Source: an uncultured Pelagibacteraceae bacterium (GTDB taxonomy: Bacteria; Pseudomonadota; Alphaproteobacteria; Pelagibacterales; Pelagibacteraceae). Taken from it: DNA of 64,000 nucleotides. Within the stretch, counting starts at the first letter, position 1; each line of letters begins with the position of its first letter. The stretch lies in NCBI GenBank assembly GCA_902555665.1, contig CACDTF010000003.1:1-64000 (forward strand), in the 5' to 3' direction. Positions 63,805 through 64,000 of this stretch are shown piece by piece. A program made the translations under genes and the position numbers. Below the pieces are notes generated by a model that searched no databases, was not told the origin of the DNA, and was given only the letters and a program-made list of their open reading frames with translations.

Positions 63805-64000
63805 ATGATTTCAGGAATATTAGTAAAAGTTTTATCAATTGCTCTTTTGATAGCTGTTGGAATAGTTTTAATCTTAGGTATAGGGACTCTTTTTAAGGGA
63901 GGAGAGACAAGTAAGAAATATTCAAATAAATTAATGCAGTTAAGAGTTATTTTACAGTTTATTGCTATTATTGCTTTAGTTGGCTTCGCTTATTTTTTCA
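63805..64000 (+). CDS. HIG1-domain/twin-transmembrane protein, 3' end outside window
   Basis: Open frame MISGILVKVLSIALLIAVGIVLILGIGTLFKGGETSKKYSNKLMQLRVILQFIAIIALVGFAYFF to window end. Confidence 0.75.
   Translation, partial: MISGILVKVLSIALLIAVGIVLILGIGTLFKGGETSKKYSNKLMQLRVILQFIAIIALVGFAYFF

Overview
This 64 kb, AT-rich, gene-dense window looks like chromosomal DNA of a streamlined alphaproteobacterium, most likely SAR11/Pelagibacterales. That lineage call comes from gene content, synteny and base composition and was not checked by search. Most of the window is housekeeping: yidC (5'-truncated), argB, dapD/dapE, truA/fmt/def, aroK/aroB, a regB-type kinase, gyrB, the thrS-infC-rpmI-rplT-pheS-pheT-lepA block, gltB/gltD, aceE/aceF, a TAXI-TRAP transporter, an Suv3-like helicase/fdxA/carD block, dsbB and coq7. 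There are three tRNAs: Ser-GGA, Arg-ACG and Leu-CAA. No rRNA, CRISPR array, prophage or transposase was seen. The observations most worth a second look are: (1) a 2.6 kb sulfotransferase + ABC exporter cassette inserted at the tRNA-Leu/dedA junction, flanked by a 94-bp imperfect direct repeat that duplicates that junction; (2) an unlisted 30-aa lysine-rich histone-H1-like ORF convergent with a CarD protein that has its own lysine-rich N-terminal tail; (3) a cobT-like gene split by an apparent -1 shift at an A8 run, in a bolA/dnaJ/cobS/cobT cluster with no visible cobalamin genes; (4) an AceE-type pyruvate dehydrogenase E1 with a fused N-terminal lipoyl domain; (5) a deacetylase gene next to a SET-domain methyltransferase gene; (6) an intercistronic terminator-like hairpin in the TAXI-TRAP operon.
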